Of a stretch of 64,000 bases of DNA, positions 29,988-38,708 are shown piece by piece. The stretch's first letter is position 1; every line of letters begins with the position of its first letter. A program made the position numbers and the translations under genes. The notes under the pieces are model-generated. The model saw only the letters and a list, made by a program, of their open reading frames with translations, ran no database searches and was not told the DNA's origin. Origin of the DNA: Actibacterium naphthalenivorans (GTDB lineage: Bacteria; Pseudomonadota; Alphaproteobacteria; Rhodobacterales; Rhodobacteraceae); the NCBI RefSeq assembly GCF_014196965.1, contig NZ_JACIEQ010000001.1, forward strand, positions 682,001 through 746,000. Reading direction: 5' to 3'.

Positions 29988-30011
29988 GCCCGGGGCTCGC
30001 GGGCCCCGGGC
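29988..30011. terminator. GC hairpin after phosphoesterase gene
   Basis: GCCCGGGGC (29988-29996) and GCCCCGGGC (30003-30011) give a 9-bp stem with a 6-base loop, 13 bases past the stop. No T-run follows, so termination is inferred from position only. Confidence 0.45.
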
Positions 30012-30130
30012 ATCCGCGAAACCTTTGGCCGGCACGCCGAATCATGCCACCATCCGGCACGTGCGCGCCGGATTTCAAGCGCGCCGATCCGCCTTTCATT
30101 GACCCGATTGCATGACGGAGGAGATTGCCG

Positions 30131-30436
30131 ATGTTAGACCCGGAAGAAGAGATCAAGGCCGTCATCCGGAAGATCGACGATATTCTCGAGGCGCGGCGCC
30201 CGGCGGGCATATCCACCTTCGGCAGCGGCACCGCCGCGCTTTCCCACGAAAGCAGCGACGATCTTCTGCGCGTGAACCTCGAGGCGGCGAAGGTGGTCCT
30301 GTCGGCGGCTTCAATGAACCTGATGGGCGAGTGCCGGCAGGAACAGCCCTATCGCCCCCTGCGCCCGATCATCACCGAGGATGGCGATCTGCAATGGTGC
30401 TGCACCCATGTTCCGCCCCATTGCGTCAAGGTCTGA
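30131..30436 (+). CDS. Hypothetical protein, 101 aa, Cys-rich end
   Basis: I do not recognise this protein. It starts with an acidic helical segment (MLDPEEEIKAVIRKIDDILE) and ends with a Cys-containing tail, WCCTHVPPHC. No signal or membrane segment. Start ATG follows GGAGGAG by 7 bases, a strong site. The next gene starts 3 bases after its stop, so the two form an operon and may act together. Confidence 0.65.
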   Translation: MLDPEEEIKAVIRKIDDILEARRPAGISTFGSGTAALSHESSDDLLRVNLEAAKVVLSAASMNLMGECRQEQPYRPLRPIITEDGDLQWCCTHVPPHCVKV

Positions 30437-30439
30437 TCC

Positions 30440-31102
30440 ATGCTGTGGGAGGTGATCGACAGCAAGGTGCGCAGCGCGATCTTTTCGCTGGTCTCCGTCG
30501 GCTTCGGCGCGATCCTCTATCTGAAAAAGCCCTGGGCGGGGTTCTCGCTTTTTGCGCCCGCTGACTGGCCCGTAGCGCTTTGGGTGCTGCTCGCGATGCT
30601 GGCCATCGGCATCGTGCTGCCGTTTCTTGGCGGATATGCCATCAAACGCGCGCCTGTGGCCGCCCTGTTTCTGTTTGAAATGCGCGCCTTCTGGGTTCTG
30701 GCCCTGCTGGCGGTGATCGTTGCCGCCGGGTTGCTGGCCTCGGGCGTGCTGGCCACGTCCGAACAGGACCCGGCCGATCTGAAAGCGTCGATGAGCGCGG
30801 TGGAAAAGGCGGTGACGGCGGTGTTCGCCGCGCTGGCGGTGGCCATCGCGGGGGAAAAATCGTCTTCGGCGACGGCGCTTCTGGCGCAGCGCAAGTTTCA
30901 GGAAGCGTTCAAGGGCCATGCCGCGACGCTTCCGGCGGCCGAACAGGCCTGGGGGCGGATGGTCGAACATGCGGTGTTTTCCGACCCGTTCGCGCCCTCC
31001 TCGACCACCAACCGCGACGGCTCCGCCGCGGCGGGCGCTTCGGGCTGGGGCTGGGATGCGCGGTGGGCGCGCGCCCGCGCCGTGGCCGCGAACCTGGCCT
31101 GA
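30440..31102 (+). CDS. Hypothetical membrane protein, 220 aa
   Basis: Unrecognised protein with about three hydrophobic helices in the first 105 residues (for example LWVLLAMLAIGIVLPFLGG and AFWVLALLAVIVAAGLLASG), then a soluble, Ala-rich helical region and a Gly/Ala/Trp-rich end (GASGWGWDARWARARA). No catalytic motif seen. It starts 3 bases after the preceding small gene. A membrane-bound partner of that small protein is possible. Confidence 0.6.
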   Translation: MLWEVIDSKVRSAIFSLVSVGFGAILYLKKPWAGFSLFAPADWPVALWVLLAMLAIGIVLPFLGGYAIKRAPVAALFLFEMRAFWVLALLAVIVAAGLLASGVLATSEQDPADLKASMSAVEKAVTAVFAALAVAIAGEKSSSATALLAQRKFQEAFKGHAATLPAAEQAWGRMVEHAVFSDPFAPSSTTNRDGSAAAGASGWGWDARWARARAVAANLA

Positions 31103-31178
31103 CCCCGGCAAAGCGCGGGCCGCGACGGTTTTCCCCTTCCAATCTTCGCCGTTCTCGCCTATACGCGCGGCTTCATTC

Positions 31179-31203
31179 GGGCATGCACCCTTGGAGGATG
31201 CCC
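31179..31203 (+). promoter_or_regulatory. Leader hairpin before rplY
   Basis: GGGCAT (31179-31184) pairs with ATGCCC (31198-31203), 19 bases ahead of the rplY ATG and close to its GGAG ribosome site. It might be a small translational control element. Weak. Confidence 0.25.
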
Positions 31204-31222
31204 ATAACATTGGAGAACGACT

Positions 31223-31852
31223 ATGGCTGGTGAGATCCCTGATCTTCACGCCACGGTACGGACGGGGACAGGCAAGGGGGCCGCTCGTCAAGCTCGTCGT
31301 GAGCAATTCGTACCGGGCATCATCTATGGCGGCGGGGCAAACCCTGTCGCGATCAATCTGAAATACAACGAGCTGCTGAAGCGGCTGAAATCCGGGCGCT
31401 TTCTGTCGACGCTGTTCAACATGAAGGTCGAAGGCCAGGAAGACGTGCGCGTGATCTGCCGCAGCGTGCAGCGCGATGTGGTCAAGGATCTGCCGATCCA
31501 CGTTGATTTCATGCGCCTGCGCCGCACCTCGCGCATCAACCTGTTCATCCCGGTCGAGTTCCTGAACGAGGAAATCGCACCCGGCATCAAGAAGGGTGGC
31601 GTTCTGACCGTTGTGCGCCCCGAGGTCGAGCTGAAGGTCACCGCCGGTGACATCCCCGAAAAGCTGACGGTGGATCTGACCGGTCGCGACATCGGCGATA
31701 CCATCCACATCTCGGACATCACCCTGCCCGAGGGCACGCGCCCGATGATCACCGACCGTGACTTCGTCATCGCCAATATCTCGGCCCCGTCGGGCCTGCG
31801 TTCGGCCGATGACGAAGAAGGCGAAGAAGAGGCAGAGACCACCGAGGAGTGA
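31223..31852 (+). CDS. rplY: 50S ribosomal protein L25 (general stress form, Ctc)
   Basis: Ribosomal protein of 209 residues binding 5S rRNA. N-terminal L25 domain with [14 protein letters not shown], followed by the TL5/Ctc C-terminal domain from about residue 100 ([16 protein letters not shown]). The tail is acidic ([12 protein letters not shown]). Longer than E. coli L25 (94 residues) because of the extra domain. ATG preceded by GGAG. Followed by a strong terminator, then pth. Confidence 0.96.
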   Translation: MAGEIPDLHATVRTGTGKGAARQARREQFVPGIIYGGGANPVAINLKYNELLKRLKSGRFLSTLFNMKVEGQEDVRVICRSVQRDVVKDLPIHVDFMRLRRTSRINLFIPVEFLNEEIAPGIKKGGVLTVVRPEVELKVTAGDIPEKLTVDLTGRDIGDTIHISDITLPEGTRPMITDRDFVIANISAPSGLRSADDEEGEEEAETTEE

Positions 31853-31875
31853 TCCCCGGCCTCTGGCAGAATTTG

Positions 31876-31904
31876 AAAACGCGGGGCCCCGGCCTCGCGT
31901 TTTT
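31876..31904 (+). terminator. Rho-independent terminator after rplY
   Basis: Stem AAAACGCGGGGCC with GGCCTCGCGTTTT (13 bp, one G-U pair) around a CC loop and ending in TTTT; it begins 24 bases after the rplY stop. A textbook plus-strand terminator. Confidence 0.85.
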
Positions 31905-31964
31905 GTTTGCCGCTCCGGCGGACGCGCCCTAGGTAAGGGGCAGGGAAACAGCAGGAGGCGCGCG

Positions 31965-32642
31965 ATGCGGCTTTTCGTAGGTCTGGGCAATCCCGGCGCG
32001 AAATATGCGGGCAACCGGCACAATATCGGCTTTATGGCGGTGGATCGCATCGCCGCCGACTATGGCTTTGCCCCCTGGCGTGCGAAGTTTCAGGGGCAGA
32101 TGGCCGAAGGCCGGCTGGGCAGCGAAAAGGTGCTGCTGCTGAAACCTGAAACCTTCATGAACCGCTCGGGCCAGTCGGTGGGCGAGGCGATGCGATTCTA
32201 CAAGCTGACGCCGGGCGACATCACCGTATTTCATGACGAGCTGGACCTTGCGCCGGGCAAGTGCCGGGTGAAACAGGGCGGCGGGCACGCGGGGCACAAC
32301 GGCCTGCGCTCGATCCACGAGCATATCGGCGAAGCCTATGGCCGGGTCCGGCTGGGCATCGGCCATCCGGGCCACAAGGACCGCGTGGCGGGGTATGTGC
32401 TGAGCGATTTTGCCAAGGCCGATCAGGTCTGGCTGGACGATCTGCTGCGCGGGCTGTCCGACGGCGCCCCGGCCTTGGCCGCGGGCGACACGGGCCGGTT
32501 TCTGAACGCGGTCGCCCTGCGGGTGGCGCCGCCGCGATCGTCCAAGACCGAGCCGGTGGCGAAACCCGAAACCCCGCCCATACCCGAGAGGAAAGCGGAT
32601 TCGCGCAGCCCTCTGCAAAAGCTCGCGGACCGGTTCCGGTGA
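31965..32642 (+). CDS. pth: Peptidyl-tRNA hydrolase
   Basis: Releases peptide from peptidyl-tRNA that has fallen off ribosomes; 225 residues. The start [20 protein letters not shown] includes the catalytic His (RHN), and [10 protein letters not shown] and [10 protein letters not shown] follow. The C-terminal extension of about 35 residues is Pro/charged and probably disordered. ATG at 31965 with AGGAGG. The stop overlaps the GTG start of the DUF2332 gene, so they are coupled. Confidence 0.95.
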   Translation: MRLFVGLGNPGAKYAGNRHNIGFMAVDRIAADYGFAPWRAKFQGQMAEGRLGSEKVLLLKPETFMNRSGQSVGEAMRFYKLTPGDITVFHDELDLAPGKCRVKQGGGHAGHNGLRSIHEHIGEAYGRVRLGIGHPGHKDRVAGYVLSDFAKADQVWLDDLLRGLSDGAPALAAGDTGRFLNAVALRVAPPRSSKTEPVAKPETPPIPERKADSRSPLQKLADRFR

Positions 32643-33685
32643 CCCTGCGCGCGGCCCTCTTGCAACAGGCAGAGAACTGCGCGGCGCTCGGCTCGCCCTT
32701 CACCGCGCGGCTGCTGCGGCTGACAGCCGACCGGCTGCGCCCCGGCACGCCCGTCGCCGACCGGATGCTGACCTGGCAAGGCGATTTCGGCCCCCGTGGC
32801 CAATCGGTGCCACTGCGCTTTGCCGGGGCGCTGCACGGGCTGGTGCTGTCGGGCGAAGCGCCCGACCTGGCCGCCGCCTATCCGCCGCACGATCCCACCG
32901 ATGATGCGCTGTGGCAGGCGGTGAGCGGGGCGCTGACGGCGCAGGAAGACCGGCTGCAGCGCTGGCTGGACAGCGCCCCACAGACCAACGAGGTGCGCCG
33001 AAGCGCGCCACTGATCGCCGCCGGGCATTGGCTGAGCGCACGCTACGGGCTGCCGCTGATCGTGTCGGAAATCGGTGCCAGCGCCGGCCTGAACCTGATG
33101 TGGGATCACTTCGCGCTGGACTTGCCCGACGGGCGGCGCGGGCCGCGGGATGCGGCACTCGTGCTCGACCCTGACTGGCGCGGCGACCTGCCGCCGCTGG
33201 CCGCCCCCCGGATCGCAGACCGCCGCGGCGTCGATCTGAACCCGCTCGATCCCGCCAATCCGGCGGATGCCCTGCGCCTGCGCGCCTATATCTGGCCCGA
33301 TCAGCCCGACCGGCTGGCCCGCACAGAGGCCGCCATCGCCGTGGCCCGCGCGCCGGTGGACCGGGCCGACGCGCTCGACTGGCTGGGGCCGCATCTGGCC
33401 CGGCAATATCCCGGACACCTGCACCTGATCTATCACACCATCGCCTGGCAATACCTGCCCGCACAGGCGCAGGCCAGGGGCAACGCCATCATCGACGCCG
33501 CCGGCGCACGAGCCAGCGCCGAGGCCCCGCTGGCCCGTTTCGCGATGGAGGCGGATGGCGCCTCGCCCGGCGCCGCCCTGACCCTGCAGCTGTGGCCCGA
33601 GGGTCAGGTGTTGCCGATGGGACGCGTCGATTTCCATGGCCGCTGGGTCGACTGGCAAAGCGGCACGGCAGAAGGAACCGCATGA
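32639..33685 (+). CDS. DUF2332 family protein
   Basis: 348-residue protein of the DUF2332 family, unknown function, widespread in actinobacteria and alphaproteobacteria. The diagnostic block [15 protein letters not shown] is at about residues 143-157, preceded by [11 protein letters not shown] and followed by [13 protein letters not shown]. The family has a Rossmann-like core reminiscent of methyltransferases. GTG start overlapping the pth stop (GTGA). It is followed within 2 bases by the DUF2237 gene. Confidence 0.88.
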   Translation: MTLRAALLQQAENCAALGSPFTARLLRLTADRLRPGTPVADRMLTWQGDFGPRGQSVPLRFAGALHGLVLSGEAPDLAAAYPPHDPTDDALWQAVSGALTAQEDRLQRWLDSAPQTNEVRRSAPLIAAGHWLSARYGLPLIVSEIGASAGLNLMWDHFALDLPDGRRGPRDAALVLDPDWRGDLPPLAAPRIADRRGVDLNPLDPANPADALRLRAYIWPDQPDRLARTEAAIAVARAPVDRADALDWLGPHLARQYPGHLHLIYHTIAWQYLPAQAQARGNAIIDAAGARASAEAPLARFAMEADGASPGAALTLQLWPEGQVLPMGRVDFHGRWVDWQSGTAEGTA

Positions 33686-33686
33686 G

Positions 33687-34061
33687 ATGCAGAAAGACCC
33701 CGCGACCAACGTCCTCGGCCAGGAGTTGGCCCCCTGCTCCGCCCGCCCGCTGACCGGGTTCTTCCGCGACGGGCATTGCAACACCTGCGCCGACGATCAC
33801 GGCAGTCATACCGTCTGTGTGGAGGTGACGGCGGAGTTTCTGGCCCTGTCGAAATACCTTGGCAACGATCTTTCCACCCCGCGCCCCGAGTTCCGCTTTC
33901 CGGGGCTGAAGCCGGGGGATCAATGGTGCCTGTGCGCCGCCCGCTTTCTGCAGGCGCATGAGGAAGGCTGCGCGCCGAAGGTGCGCCTTTCGGCCACCCA
34001 TGCCCGCGCGCTGGAGATCGTGCCGCTGGAGATCCTGCAGCTCAACGCCCTGCCCGATTGA
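33687..34061 (+). CDS. DUF2237 family protein
   Basis: 124-residue protein of the DUF2237 family. The Cys/His pattern that defines it is clear: FFRDGHCNTCADDHGSHTVC near residues 25-44, then PGDQWCLCAARFLQA near residue 78 and a C-terminal conserved IVPLEIL. Metal binding is plausible but unproven. Start at ATG 33687, one base past the preceding stop. Operon pth, DUF2332, DUF2237. Confidence 0.87.
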   Translation: MQKDPATNVLGQELAPCSARPLTGFFRDGHCNTCADDHGSHTVCVEVTAEFLALSKYLGNDLSTPRPEFRFPGLKPGDQWCLCAARFLQAHEEGCAPKVRLSATHARALEIVPLEILQLNALPD

Positions 34062-34064
34062 GGG

Positions 34065-34565
34065 TTAGCCGGCCTTGCCCAGCAAGGCGTCGTCCATCAG
34101 ATCGTCGATGAACAGGCTCAGAAGCTGGGGCCGGCCGCTGACGCCTGCCTTGCGGTAGATCGCGTTGGTCTGCGCCTTGACCGTGCCTTCGGAGGTATTG
34201 CGCAGCGCGGCGATTTCCTGCGTCGACAGCCCCTTGATCGCAAACAGCGCCACGTCCTTCTCTGCCGGGGTCAACGCCCATTGCGCGAACCGCTCCTGCA
34301 TCAATTCCGCGAAGGCGCCCGAGGCGACGCGCAGCTGTTCCTGATAGCGCTGGGTTTTCTGCATCGTCCGCCGCAGCGCCACGGCCCCCAGCACCAGCCC
34401 GAGGATCAAGCCGACCGCCGCGCCGATCTCCAGCAGCTCGCGGGTTTGCCAGCTGATCGGCGTCGTGCGCAGGCCGACGACGCTCAGAACGATGTCAGAG
34501 ACGAAGAACACCGCGCAGATTGCCTGAACCAGCAATATCGCGATCACGAAAACCCGGTCTTTCAA
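34065..34565 (-). CDS. Membrane-anchored LuxR-type HTH regulator
   Basis: 166 residues: two N-terminal membrane helices (about 5-30 and 45-65), a linker, and a C-terminal LuxR/GerE HTH at about residues 98-145 (LTPAEKDVALFAIKGLSTQE and the recognition part SEGTVKAQTNAIYRKAG). Starts at TTG 34565 with GAAGG three bases before it. No phosphorylation domain, so it may sense the membrane or be regulated by partners. It is the last gene of a cluster with two secreted acidic-tail proteins, possible targets. Confidence 0.78.
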   Translation of the reverse strand: MKDRVFVIAILLVQAICAVFFVSDIVLSVVGLRTTPISWQTRELLEIGAAVGLILGLVLGAVALRRTMQKTQRYQEQLRVASGAFAELMQERFAQWALTPAEKDVALFAIKGLSTQEIAALRNTSEGTVKAQTNAIYRKAGVSGRPQLLSLFIDDLMDDALLGKAG

Positions 34566-34620
34566 ATGCCTTCAGTCCCCCCGGTGCGGGTTTCGTGGCC
34601 CCCCGAAGGGGATGGCCGCC

Positions 34621-35016
34621 TTACCCGTCTTCATCTTCATCCTCGTCTTCGTCTTCGTCTTCATCCTCATCTTCGTCGTCTTCGTTCGGCCCGCCCCGGC
34701 CGCCGCCAGACCCGCCCGGGGCATGGCTGTCGCGCGGATCGAAAAGCTCGGCGTCGTCCTCGTCGTCGTCATCCTCGTCGTCCCACAGATCGCGCAGGAT
34801 CTCTCCCGTCCGCGGATTGAAGATGATTTCGCGCTCGACGCCGTTGCCATGGGCGACGATCCGGGTCCGCCCCAGCAACGTGCGCGACACACGGATTTCC
34901 GAAAAGCCCTGGCCGCGCAGCTGAGCGACGATACGCTCCTGAAGGTCAGCCGCAAAGGCGCCGCCGGCCCAGATCAGGGCCGCCGAAGCACAGCTCAGAA
35001 ACAGTCTGCGTTGCAT
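34621..35016 (-). CDS. Secreted PepSY-like protein with Asp/Glu tail (paralogue A)
   Basis: 131 residues. Signal peptide to about residue 22 (AGGAFAA), a small PepSY-like alpha/beta domain (residues 24-76, with LRGQGFSEIRVSRTLLGRTR), then a Gly/Pro linker and a tail of alternating Asp/Glu from residue 112. Another acidic run is at 79-88. Start at ATG 35016. It shares its domain and layout with the paralogue at 35102. Cation binding is a reasonable guess for the tail. Confidence 0.75.
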   Translation of the reverse strand: MQRRLFLSCASAALIWAGGAFAADLQERIVAQLRGQGFSEIRVSRTLLGRTRIVAHGNGVEREIIFNPRTGEILRDLWDDEDDDDEDDAELFDPRDSHAPGGSGGGRGGPNEDDEDEDEDEDEDEDEDEDG

Positions 35017-35041
35017 GATATCCTTTCGGGGCGTGCCAAAT

Positions 35042-35077
35042 GGCGCCTTCGCTTCACATTCCCGAAACGAAGGCACC
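35042..35077 (-). terminator. Hairpin between the two acidic-tail genes
   Basis: GGCGCCTTCG (35042-35051) and CGAAGGCACC (35068-35077) pair over 10 bp (one G-U on the minus transcript), 24 bases past the stop of paralogue B and before paralogue A. It is followed on the minus strand by ATTTGGC. It may stop or attenuate transcription from B into A. Confidence 0.5.
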
Positions 35078-35101
35078 GTGGCAAGGGGGCGTCAGCGCAG
35101 A

Positions 35102-35536
35102 TCAGCTGTCGTCGCCTTCGTCGTCATCAGAGTCAGAATCAGAGTCATCATCGTTGCTGTCGTCATCTTCAGCTTCGTTTTCGTCTTCACCCTCGTCCTC
35201 GTCCTCGAGACTCTCATCGTCATAATCGTCGATCTCTTCCTTGACGACATTGCCCTGGGCATCGAACGTGCGCTCGATTTCCTTGCCTCCGGCCTTCAGC
35301 TCTTCCTTCATCAACGTGCCGTCGATGCTATAGGTCCGTTCCAGCTTGCCCGCCGCGCCGGTGGCTTCGGCCCGGTATCGGGTCGCGCTGCGGCGGATCT
35401 CGATGCCGGAATAGCCGCTGCCGGACAGGTCGGACACGATCCCCTCGACAACCGGATCGGGGGTGGTCTGGGCAAGGGCGGCGGTGGACATCAACAGGGC
35501 GATGGCCGGAACGGCCAGGGTTTTCCTGAATTTCAT
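35102..35536 (-). CDS. Secreted PepSY-like protein with Asp/Glu/Ser tail (paralogue B)
   Basis: 144 residues. Signal peptide to about residue 23 (AALAQT), a PepSY-like domain (28-100, with SGSGYSGIEIRRSATRYRAE), then an Asp/Glu/Ser-rich tail from residue 103 to the end. Start ATG 35536 after GGAAG. It is a diverged copy of paralogue A. Four GTTTA-type half-sites lie 90-145 bases upstream. No enzyme motif; probably periplasmic or surface cation-binding. Confidence 0.75.
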   Translation of the reverse strand: MKFRKTLAVPAIALLMSTAALAQTTPDPVVEGIVSDLSGSGYSGIEIRRSATRYRAEATGAAGKLERTYSIDGTLMKEELKAGGKEIERTFDAQGNVVKEEIDDYDDESLEDEDEGEDENEAEDDDSNDDDSDSDSDDDEGDDS

Positions 35537-35625
35537 GGGGTCTTCCTTTCACTGTCATGGCAACGCCGATGCGCGCCTCGTGAAAGGAGGTAAGCCCACC
35601 CCGGAAGCCGGGGATATTGCCCGCA

Positions 35626-35679
35626 GGTTTAAAGCCGGCCGCCTAAACCACAGGAAACCGCGCATAAACCAAAGTTTAG
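35626..35679. promoter_or_regulatory. Cluster of four GTTTA/TAAAC half-sites upstream of acidic-tail genes
   Basis: GGTTTA (35626), TAAACC (35644), TAAACC (35665) and GTTTAG (35674) lie within 54 bases; CCTAAAC (35642-35648) and GTTTAGG (35674-35680) also form a 7-bp inverted repeat. Candidate operator region for paralogue B, perhaps for the neighbouring LuxR-type protein. Confidence 0.3.
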
Positions 35680-35693
35680 GCGCTGTATGCGCA

Positions 35694-35716
35694 GGCCCCG
35701 CCGTGCAGACGGGGCC
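35694..35716 (-). terminator. GC hairpin after trpB
   Basis: GGCCCCG (35694-35700) and CGGGGCC (35710-35716) pair over 7 bp with a 9-base loop, 9 bases past the trpB stop. No T-run follows, so it is a modest terminator candidate. Confidence 0.45.
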
Positions 35717-35725
35717 GCGCCGGCG

Positions 35726-36970
35726 TCAGTCGCCGGTGTTCATGTCGAACCCGAGGTGTTTGGCCACGGTGAAGATATCCTTGTCGCCGCGCCCGCACAT
35801 ATTCATCACGATGATATGGTCAGCGGGCAACTCCGGCGCGATCTTCATCACGTGGGCCAGCGCGTGGCTGGGCTCCAGCGCCGGGATGATCCCCTCCTGC
35901 AGGCAACAAAGCTGAAACGCCTCCAGCGCCTCGGCATCCGTGATCGCCACATATTCGGCCCGGCCGGTATCGTGCAGCCAGGAATGCTCAGGCCCGATGC
36001 CGGGGTAATCCAGCCCGGCCGAAATCGAGAACCCTTCGAGGATCTGCCCGTCATCGTCCTGCAGCAGATAGGTGCGGTTGCCATGCAGTACGCCGGGGCG
36101 ACCGCCGGTCAGCGATGCGCAATGCTCCATCTTGGCATTCACGCCCTTGCCGCCAGCCTCGACCCCGATGATGCGCACGTCCTTGTCATCCAGAAACGGA
36201 AAGAACAGCCCCATGGCGTTCGACCCGCCGCCGATGGCCGCGATCAGCGTATCGGGCAGGCGGCCCTCACCTTCCTGTTCTTCCAGCTGCCAGCGCACTT
36301 CCTTGCCGATGATCGACTGGAAATCACGCACCATCGCCGGATAGGGATGCGGACCCGCCACCGTGCCGATGCAATAGAACGTATCACGCACGTTGGTTAC
36401 CCAGTCGCGCAGCGCATCGTTCATCGCGTCTTTCAGGGTGCCGCGGCCGGATGTCACCGGCACCACCTCGGCCCCCAAAAGGCGCATCCGGAACACGTTG
36501 GGCGCCTGACGCTCCACATCATGCGCGCCCATGTAGACCACGCATTTCAGCCCGAACTTGGCACAGACCGTGGCCGTGGCCACACCGTGCTGCCCGGCCC
36601 CGGTTTCAGCGATGATGCGCGTCTTGCCCATGCGCATCGCGAGGATGATCTGGCCCAGCACGTTGTTGATCTTATGCGCGCCGGTGTGGTTCAGCTCGTC
36701 GCGCTTGAGATAGATCTTGGCCCCGCCCAGATGTTTGGAAAGCCGGTCGGCATGGTAGAGCGGGCTGGGGCGGCCGACGTAGTTCTTCCACAGATCGTCC
36801 ATCTGCGCCCAGAACGTGGGGTCGGTCTTGGCGCGTTCATATTCCTCTTCCAGCGACAGGATCAGCGGCATCAGCGTCTCGCTGACGAACCGCCCGCCAA
36901 AGGTGCCGAACCGGCCGTTTTCATCCGGGCCGGTCATGAAGCTGTTGATAAGGTCTTCGGCCATGGTCAT
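35726..36970 (-). CDS. trpB: Tryptophan synthase beta chain
   Basis: Makes tryptophan from indole and serine with PLP, in an alpha2beta2 complex with TrpA; 414 residues, TrpB1 type. PLP lysine is Lys100 in HTGAHKINN; the phosphate loop GGGSNAMG is present. Start ATG 36970 overlaps the stop of the 80-codon ORF (ATGA), and its GGAG site lies within that ORF's end. trpA is not in this window, while trpF is two genes upstream. Confidence 0.97.
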   Translation of the reverse strand: MTMAEDLINSFMTGPDENGRFGTFGGRFVSETLMPLILSLEEEYERAKTDPTFWAQMDDLWKNYVGRPSPLYHADRLSKHLGGAKIYLKRDELNHTGAHKINNVLGQIILAMRMGKTRIIAETGAGQHGVATATVCAKFGLKCVVYMGAHDVERQAPNVFRMRLLGAEVVPVTSGRGTLKDAMNDALRDWVTNVRDTFYCIGTVAGPHPYPAMVRDFQSIIGKEVRWQLEEQEGEGRLPDTLIAAIGGGSNAMGLFFPFLDDKDVRIIGVEAGGKGVNAKMEHCASLTGGRPGVLHGNRTYLLQDDDGQILEGFSISAGLDYPGIGPEHSWLHDTGRAEYVAITDAEALEAFQLCCLQEGIIPALEPSHALAHVMKIAPELPADHIIVMNMCGRGDKDIFTVAKHLGFDMNTGD

Positions 36971-37209
36971 ACGTCTCCAAATCCAAATTCAGCGTGCAGA
37001 ATTTGGTACAATTGTCTGGCAGATTCTTCGCTAAACTGAAGCGTCTGGCTGAGTTTCCCAGGCATGTCACGATCATCAGAACCGTAACTATTCAGCTGAA
37101 GAACTTTCATTCCGTCGCGTTCGCCAACCATGTATTTACATACAAGTTGGGTCGGGTGAGCAGATCGAACTTCTTTGTCATCCCTTTCGATTGATCTGAC
37201 AAACGCCAT
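36967..37209 (-). CDS. Small low-GC ORF inside the trp cluster, 80 aa
   Basis: 80-residue protein starting at ATG 37209 (GGGAGAGCG upstream). It contains [20 protein letters not shown] followed by a helical end ([18 protein letters not shown]). I recognise the look of a short family often mislabelled methionyl-tRNA formyltransferase, by weak recollection; no such domain can fit in 80 residues. My hand count gives about 46% GC over 36961-37200, far below the surrounding genes, which suggests transfer. It is coupled to trpB by a 4-base overlap. Confidence 0.7.
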   Translation of the reverse strand: MAFVRSIERDDKEVRSAHPTQLVCKYMVGERDGMKVLQLNSYGSDDRDMPGKLSQTLQFSEESARQLYQILHAEFGFGDV

Positions 37210-37222
37210 CGCTCTCTCCCGT

Positions 37223-37675
37223 TCAATCCAGTTCGCGTTTAAAGCCAATATGCGACGCGGTAAAGCCGAGCCGCTGGTAAAACGCCTGCGCGCGGTTGCG
37301 GCTTTTGTTGGTGGTCAGCTGAATCAGGCGGCAGCCGGCGGCGCGGGCGCGGGCCTCGGCATCGGCCATCATCGCGGCCCCCAGCCCCTGCCCCCGCAGA
37401 TCACCGGCCACCCGCACGCTTTCGACCTGTGCCCGGCGCGCCGCTTTCAGTGACAGGCCAGAAATCAGGGTCAGCTGATAGGTAGCGACGATCCGGCCGC
37501 CCGCATCCTCGCCCACGATCAACAGGTTGCCGCCCTCGGCCTGCATCGTGTCGAAAGCAGCCAGATAGGGCGCAAGGCCCGCCCCTTCGCGCGCGGCGCC
37601 CAGCGCGTCGTCAGCCAACAGCGCGACCACCGCGGCCACGTCATCGCGGCGGGCTTCGCGGAACCGCAGGCTCAT
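37223..37675 (-). CDS. GNAT N-acetyltransferase
   Basis: 150-residue acetyltransferase, function unknown. It has the acetyl-CoA loop [20 protein letters not shown] and the C-terminal [20 protein letters not shown] typical of GNAT enzymes acting on small molecules or amines. ATG 37675 overlaps the trpF stop (ATGA). It is encoded within the trpF-trpB operon, 13 bases before the low-GC ORF. Homologous to MarR-linked GNAT enzymes by pattern. Confidence 0.87.
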   Translation of the reverse strand: MSLRFREARRDDVAAVVALLADDALGAAREGAGLAPYLAAFDTMQAEGGNLLIVGEDAGGRIVATYQLTLISGLSLKAARRAQVESVRVAGDLRGQGLGAAMMADAEARARAAGCRLIQLTTNKSRNRAQAFYQRLGFTASHIGFKRELD

Positions 37676-38319
37676 GCCAGCGCCGCCTCGATAAAGGCCC
37701 CGATCAGCGCCGCATCCTTGACCCCCGGCGCGCTTTCCACGCCCGAGGAGACATCCACCTGCCGCGCGCCCGTCATCTGAATGGCCAGCGCCACGTTTTC
37801 CGGCGTCAGCCCCCCGGCCAGCATCCACGGCACCGGCCAGCGCCGGCCCGCGATCAGCCGCCAGTCAAAGGCCAGACCGTTGCCACCGGGCAAATCGGCC
37901 CCCTTCGGCGGCTTGGCATCGACCAGTAGCTGGTCGGCCACACGGCCATATTCGGCCAGAGCAGGCAGATCGTCGGCGTCGGCCACGCCCACCGCCTTCA
38001 TCACCGGCAGCCCGTAGCGCGCCTTCACCTGCGCCACCCGCGCGGGGCTTTCGGCGCCGTGCAGTTGAAGCATGTCCAGCGGCACGCGGTCCACGATCTC
38101 GTCCAGCGCGGCATCGTCGGCATTCACCGTCAGCGCCACCTTGGCGACGCCCGGCGGCACCCCGGCCGCCAGCCCGTGCGCCTGTTCGATGCTTACATTG
38201 CGCGGGGATCTGGCGAAGAATACGAAGCCGACATAGGCCGCACCGGCCTCGACCGCCGCCGCGACATGCGCGGCTTCGGAAAGTCCGCAGATCTTTACCC
38301 TGATGTCCCCGGTTGCCAT
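37672..38319 (-). CDS. trpF: Phosphoribosylanthranilate isomerase
   Basis: Third step of tryptophan synthesis (PRA to CdRP); 215-residue TIM barrel. The N-terminal VKICGL motif with catalytic Cys, LQLHGAE, and the phosphate site [12 protein letters not shown] are present. Start set at ATG 38319 (MATGDIRVK); a longer in-frame start at 38376 is not supported by a ribosome site. Same strand as lapA and ihfB upstream; coupled to the GNAT gene. Confidence 0.95.
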   Translation of the reverse strand: MATGDIRVKICGLSEAAHVAAAVEAGAAYVGFVFFARSPRNVSIEQAHGLAAGVPPGVAKVALTVNADDAALDEIVDRVPLDMLQLHGAESPARVAQVKARYGLPVMKAVGVADADDLPALAEYGRVADQLLVDAKPPKGADLPGGNGLAFDWRLIAGRRWPVPWMLAGGLTPENVALAIQMTGARQVDVSSGVESAPGVKDAALIGAFIEAALA

Positions 38320-38329
38320 GACAGGCGGT

Positions 38330-38695
38330 TTAGCCTGCCTTGCCGCCATCCTCAAGCAGGGCGAGCACGTCGTCATTCGGTTTGGGGGCGGTGGCGGTCT
38401 TGAGCCGCTTGACCTCGCGCTCCAGCGTCTTGGCCTCGCGCTTGGCGCGGGTCGCTTCGGCGCGGTGGCGCGCCTCGCGCAGCCATTCCCAGATGAAGCC
38501 GATCAGAAGACCGGCCACAATGCCGCCGAACACCACAAGGAACAGCGGCAGGCGGATCTCCCAGTCGCCGCCGATGAAGCCCGATACACCCTCGGGCAAA
38601 AGCCGCAGCGAAACGAAACCACGGTTGGCCAGCGCGACCGTGATCAGGCTCAGCCCGAGCAAGACGAGAAAGAGATAGCGCAAATATCGAAACAT
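38330..38695 (-). CDS. lapA: LapA family (DUF1049) inner-membrane protein
   Basis: 121 residues with two membrane helices (about 5-25 and 48-70) and a cytosolic basic coiled-coil tail ([13 protein letters not shown]). This is the LapA/DUF1049 form. In E. coli LapA works with LapB in controlling LpxC and LPS synthesis; in alphaproteobacteria it commonly sits between ihfB and trpF, as here. Start ATG 38695. Only 13 bases separate it from ihfB. Confidence 0.85.
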   Translation of the reverse strand: MFRYLRYLFLVLLGLSLITVALANRGFVSLRLLPEGVSGFIGGDWEIRLPLFLVVFGGIVAGLLIGFIWEWLREARHRAEATRAKREAKTLEREVKRLKTATAPKPNDDVLALLEDGGKAG

Positions 38696-38708
38696 CAGAA
38701 AATTCCGT

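Noticed and set aside
34621-35215. Acidic-tail coding repeats as a CRISPR or simple tandem repeat array
   Set aside because: The repeats are short codon runs for Asp/Glu within two open genes with signal peptides; no spacers of constant length exist.
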